The position numbers were made by a program, and so were the translations under genes. The notes under the pieces are model-generated. The model was not told the DNA's origin and searched no databases. It was given only the letters and a program-made list of their open reading frames with translations. Of a DNA stretch of 25,150 nucleotides, positions 24,493 to 25,150 are shown piece by piece. The stretch lies in the NCBI GenBank assembly GCA_002721105.1, contig PBJL01000011.1, forward strand, positions 171,680 through 196,829, written 5' to 3'. Positions within the stretch are counted from its first letter, which is position 1; every line of letters starts with the position of its first letter. This stretch comes from Acidiferrobacteraceae bacterium. Lineage in GTDB: Bacteria; Pseudomonadota; Gammaproteobacteria; Arenicellales; UBA868.

Positions 24493-24659
24493 GCTACACC
24501 TTATAAAATACTATTAATAGAATGGTTGGGTGACACATCTGAAATAATCAGAACCATTAAGCAGTTAGCAACTGTTATAACAAAAAAGCACTAACATTGG
24601 CCACTAAAATCAGTTTGAAATCTTTATCAAGGTCGTAAATAATCGATTATTAACGTTTT
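24493..24659. promoter_or_regulatory. Divergent intergenic region with a 14-base palindrome
   Basis: The gap separates the VPS10/BNR gene (-) from the Dpp-type ATPase gene (+). A perfect palindrome, AATAATCGATTATT (24638-24651), ends nine bases before the ATPase ATG, where a ribosome site would be expected; no Shine-Dalgarno is present there. It could be an operator controlling that gene. Elsewhere I see only AT-rich sequence without a convincing promoter. Confidence 0.4.
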
Positions 24660-25150
24660 ATGTCAAAAAATTTAACCTCAAATTTTGTCCTACAAGTAAA
24701 TAACCTGGTCACACGCTTTAAGACATCGGAAGGGACAATACATGCGGTAAATGGTGTCAGCTTCGATATTCGAGAAGGCGAACTCCTAGGCGTTGTTGGC
24801 GAAAGTGGTTGTGGGAAAACCGTGACCATGATGACTTTAGTGAAACTACTGCCGATGCCTCCTGCAGAGATCATCAATGGATCAGCTATCTTTGATGGCA
24901 ATGACCTCATCAAAGCTAACGCAAACCATCTACAAAAAATTAGAGGTAGCGGTATTGGCTTTATATTCCAAGATCCGATGACATCACTGAATCCAGTAAT
25001 GACAATCGGTTACCAGCTAACAGAGGCATTAAGAAAACACAAACAATTGTCTAAATCGATAGCTGTGAAACGTGCCACTGAACTTCTAGATCTAGTCGGC
25101 ATTCCAACACCAAATAAGAAGATGAAGGATTACCCTCATCAACTCTCCGG
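24660..25150 (+). CDS. Dpp/Opp-type oligopeptide ABC transporter ATP-binding protein, N-terminal part
   Basis: The frame starts at the ATG at 24660 and runs off the window; 163 complete codons are visible. Walker A is GESGCGKT, the Q-loop is FQDPMTSLNPVMTIG, and the last visible residues (YPHQLSG) begin the ABC signature. FQDPMTSLNP and the GTIHAVNGVSFDIREGE opening identify the DppD/OppD branch, the first of two ATPases in peptide/nickel importers. An in-frame TAA lies just upstream, fixing the start. It is divergent from the VPS10/BNR operon. Permease, second ATPase and binding protein genes are expected beyond the right edge but not seen. Substrate unknown; di- or oligopeptide uptake is the usual role. 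Confidence 0.9.
   Translation, partial: MSKNLTSNFVLQVNNLVTRFKTSEGTIHAVNGVSFDIREGELLGVVGESGCGKTVTMMTLVKLLPMPPAEIINGSAIFDGNDLIKANANHLQKIRGSGIGFIFQDPMTSLNPVMTIGYQLTEALRKHKQLSKSIAVKRATELLDLVGIPTPNKKMKDYPHQLS

Noticed and set aside
24650..24913. Minus-strand frame of 87 residues over the Dpp-type ATPase
   Set aside because: Antisense to a strongly conserved ABC ATPase start; the plus-strand frame explains the sequence.
1..25150. tRNA, rRNA, insertion sequences, transposases, integrases and att sites
   Set aside because: No cloverleaf, rRNA block, transposase motif or terminal repeats were recognised by reading both strands.

Overview
The window is visibly AT-rich bacterial DNA with short intergenic gaps and genes on both strands. 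Twin-arginine signals, MsrPQ, DsbB, a Pot-type ABC importer and LysR control point to a Gram-negative proteobacterium. The mix of amino-acid, peptide and osmolyte-type catabolic genes suits a heterotrophic, perhaps marine, gamma- or alphaproteobacterium. No rRNA, tRNA or other taxonomic marker was recognised, so this placement is only an inference.

Layout. 1-278 (+) is the end of an amidase. 295-2256 (-) is a two-domain class II aldolase/short-chain dehydrogenase. 2410-6112 (+) is a catabolic run: RidA, a DadA-like FAD dehydrogenase, an EutA/maleate-isomerase-like protein and an M24 metallopeptidase. 6109-6849 (-) is an HPP membrane protein. 6887-8442 (+) is msrP-msrQ, methionine sulfoxide repair in the envelope. 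8484-9221 (-) is a stand-alone PD-(D/E)XK nuclease with a 2+2 cysteine arrangement. 9290-9550 (+) is a small Cys-rich protein. 9636-12788 (-) reads, in transcription order, thiolase-like protein, DUF35 Zn-ribbon/OB protein, Nif11-like small protein, LOG-family protein, DsbB. 12984-13436 (+) is a DUF4864 protein. 13509-17753 (-) is a complete Pot-like ABC importer whose Tat-exported binding protein comes first and is separated from the ATPase by a strong hairpin. 18095-18997 (+) is a divergent LysR regulator. 19057-24492 (-) is a tightly overlapping operon: a VPS10/BNR-repeat protein, an MFS transporter and a DoeB-like deacylase. 24660-25150 (+) is the start of a Dpp/Opp-type ABC ATPase.

How the genes may work together. 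A FAD amino-acid dehydrogenase makes 2-imino acids and RidA hydrolyses them. The EutA-like, M24 and DoeB-like proteins resemble parts of ectoine-type degradation (EutA, DoeA/EutD, DoeB/EutE), but eutB, eutC and the transaminase are absent here, so the real substrate may be a different N-acyl or cyclic amino acid. The Pot-like and Dpp-like importers and the MFS protein would supply substrates.

The most unusual items are a thiolase-fold protein that has lost its catalytic Cys and both His positions but keeps its DUF35 partner, an orphan Nif11-like protein in the same run, and a VPS10/BNR protein that lacks the expected signal peptide.
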